A stretch of DNA of 64,000 nt, from assembly GCA_965219935.1 (NCBI GenBank), contig CBDCOU010000003.1:4216001-4280000 (forward strand), in the 5' to 3' direction. A program made the translations under genes and the position numbers. Below are positions 62,524 through 64,000 of the stretch, in pieces (the first letter of the stretch is position 1; every line of letters starts with the position of its first letter). A model generated the notes under the pieces. That model saw only the letters and a list, made by a program, of their open reading frames with translations. It searched no databases and was not told the DNA's origin. Source of the stretch: Bin34 sp965219935. GTDB lineage: Bacteria > Chloroflexota > Anaerolineae > Caldilineales > Caldilineaceae.

Positions 62524-63921
62524 ATGTCTCGCAAGTTTGGACTGAGTCGCAGGGACTTCCTGCGCGTCTCCTCGTATGCCGCGGCCGGCGTGGTGGCGAT
62601 CGCCTGTGTCCCAGCCGAAGCCCCCATGGCACCGGAAACGGCCGAGGTGGATCCGGCCCGTCGCGCGGAATTCACTATGGGCACGGTGCCGCCGGAAACA
62701 ACTGGCACTTTCGTCGTAGGCGGCTGGGGTCCCGGCAGCGTGGCTGTCCAGGACCAGCATCATGCATGGTTTGCCGAGTTCTATCCCAACATGGAGTTCC
62801 AACCGGCTCCAGAAGGCGGCTGGAGTTCCTATTGGGAGACGATTGTGGTGTTGCTCGCTTCCGGCGAACATCCGGATGCGGCCATGATCCACTTCACCCG
62901 CACTGCGCCCTTTGCCGACAAGGGCTTCATGCTGCCAATCGACGAATACATCGACGCGCTGCCGCCCGTCGACTGGCCGGACGACTTCCACTTTACGGCG
63001 GTGGACAACATCGCCTACAAGGGCAAGCAGTACGGCTTCCCGATTGACTGGGCTCCGCGCGCGATTCTGATCAACCGCGACATCATGGATCCGATCTTGG
63101 GCGACTGGCCGCCCCCGGACGACTGGACCTACCAGGACCTGTTGGATCTGGCCATCGAGGCCACGGACACCTCCGGCGAGGACAAGACCTACGGCCTGGC
63201 CACCGGCCACTGGGCCATCCGGCAGTGGAACGTGACCCGCGGCTTTGGCGGCCACTTCTTCAACGAGGACGTGACCCAGGCCAACATGCTCGAACCAGAG
63301 ACGATCGAGGCCTTCCAGTTCACCTACGACGTCCTGCACACGCACGGCGTCTCGCCGTCTGCGGCCGACCTGGAACTATTCGGCGGTCAGTTCTCCGCCT
63401 TCGCGTCCGGCAATATCGGCATGTGGTGGACACTCTCCGACGAGACCCGCGCCTCCGTGGAGGCGGTCGGTGACAGCTTCCGCATGGGGATTGGTCCCGA
63501 GCCGGTCGGCCCCAACGGCCGTTTCGGCTTCGAGGGCAACGTAGGCTGGTTCATTCCCTCCGGCTCCAATTTCCCGGAGATCGCCTACGAGTTCATGCGC
63601 TGGAATCTGACGGATCCGGAACAAGCCCGCTTCATGGCCGTGAACGGCTTTGGCGGATTCCCCGGACGCAAGTCGTCCGGCAAGTGGAACGTTCAGGAAA
63701 TCGAGCAGTTCCTGCCCAACTACGGCCATGCCGCGTGGGTGCTGGGTGCCGAGTCTGAAGAGCACTTCCCACTGTTCCCCGAGGGACAGGAGTGGATGCC
63801 GATCTACGCGCAGCACATAGACCCGCTGATGCTGGAAGGCGTCGGCAGCGTTGAGGAAGCGTTGGAAGGCCTGTCCGCCGACACCAACGAACTGTTCGAC
63901 AACTCGGTCCGCAACCTTTAG
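62524..63921 (+). CDS. Sugar ABC transporter substrate-binding protein, Tat lipoprotein (cluster 2)
   Basis: A 465-residue family 1 binding protein. It has a Tat leader (SRRDFLRVSSYAAAGVVAIAC) with a lipidation Cys at about 28, so it is exported folded and anchored outside. The mature part includes GGWSSYWETIVVLLASGEHPDAA, FADKGFMLPIDEYIDA, GFPIDWAPRAILINRD and GGQFSAFASGNIGMWWTL, the usual pattern of sugar-binding lobes. AAGGAG lies before the ATG. It is distinct in leader type from the Sec-lipoprotein of cluster 1. Confidence 0.94.
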   Translation: MSRKFGLSRRDFLRVSSYAAAGVVAIACVPAEAPMAPETAEVDPARRAEFTMGTVPPETTGTFVVGGWGPGSVAVQDQHHAWFAEFYPNMEFQPAPEGGWSSYWETIVVLLASGEHPDAAMIHFTRTAPFADKGFMLPIDEYIDALPPVDWPDDFHFTAVDNIAYKGKQYGFPIDWAPRAILINRDIMDPILGDWPPPDDWTYQDLLDLAIEATDTSGEDKTYGLATGHWAIRQWNVTRGFGGHFFNEDVTQANMLEPETIEAFQFTYDVLHTHGVSPSAADLELFGGQFSAFASGNIGMWWTLSDETRASVEAVGDSFRMGIGPEPVGPNGRFGFEGNVGWFIPSGSNFPEIAYEFMRWNLTDPEQARFMAVNGFGGFPGRKSSGKWNVQEIEQFLPNYGHAAWVLGAESEEHFPLFPEGQEWMPIYAQHIDPLMLEGVGSVEEALEGLSADTNELFDNSVRNL

Positions 63922-63935
63922 TTTCGTTCATGACC

Positions 63936-63974
63936 GGCCGGGGATGGCGGGAGCAACTCCCGCCGTCCCCGGCC
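63936..63974 (+). terminator. Strong hairpin after ABC cluster 2
   Basis: An 18-bp stem (GGCCGGGGATGGCGGGAG with one G-U wobble) and a three-base loop begin 15 bases past the binding-protein stop, followed by a short pyrimidine run (TCCCTT). It is terminator-like and ends the cluster. Confidence 0.75.
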
Positions 63975-64000
63975 TCCCTTCAGATTCAGAGCCTGGTGTC

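Overview
The window is GC-rich bacterial DNA. Gene content (MalF/MalG-type sugar ABC transporters without their ATPase, ScpB, an ImuB/DnaE2 mutasome, full-length cobalamin-dependent MetH, GH4 glycosidases, Tat-lipoprotein binding proteins, and TPR, RCC1-like, LRR and ankyrin repeats) best fits a Chloroflexota-like heterotroph, perhaps a host-associated or marine metagenomic lineage. That placement is inferred from gene types and codon style; no rRNA or tRNA gene was seen.

0-3.7 kb: a PIN-domain toxin gene broken by one in-frame stop codon, with a coupled small gene; an IS200/IS605-type tnpB without tnpA; scpB; a DUF6504-like gene.

3.7-15.4 kb: a locally duplicated and decaying block. A membrane-anchored molybdopterin oxidoreductase followed by a VWA lipoprotein appears intact once (3762-6470) and again as an oxidoreductase pseudogene (13409-13669) beside an intact VWA gene (13768-15381). 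A third VWA copy is a deletion-ridden pseudogene (about 6650-7500) abutting an LRR fragment. A giant secreted protein with 28 TPRs and 14 RCC1-like units lies between them.

15.6-22.7 kb: an orphan TRAP-type binding protein, an HNH nuclease resembling phosphorothioate-DNA readers, and a compact imuB-dnaE2 pair for error-prone repair.

23-35 kb: metabolic and housekeeping genes: a Gfo/Idh/MocA oxidoreductase, a penicillin-acylase-family hydrolase, a secreted protein of unknown function, a LarA-like protein, MetH and a HIT protein. An ankyrin-repeat scrap also lies here.

35.4-38.9 kb: sugar ABC cluster 1 (binding protein plus two permeases) behind a good sigma70-type promoter.

39.4-43.3 kb: a small conflict/defence-like patch: HigB toxin with a HigA-ImmA/IrrE fusion, a truncated restriction-like fragment and an AAA/PD-(D/E)XK protein.

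43.6-48.3 kb: a carbohydrate operon: an SDR dehydrogenase, two tandem GH4 enzymes, and an overlapping bicupin-like gene. It is followed by an FtsX-type permease, a cupin, a Na/Pi cotransporter-like protein, a secreted triple-Cache-like protein, an MFS transporter and a Crp/Fnr regulator (48.3-57.7 kb).

58.4-60 kb: a Tat-signal gene fragment and an ATGA-coupled pair (SocA/Panacea-like protein plus DUF2335-like membrane protein), a candidate toxin-antitoxin module and the most interesting small system here.

60.5-64 kb: sugar ABC cluster 2 (permease, permease, Tat-lipoprotein binding protein) ending in a strong hairpin.
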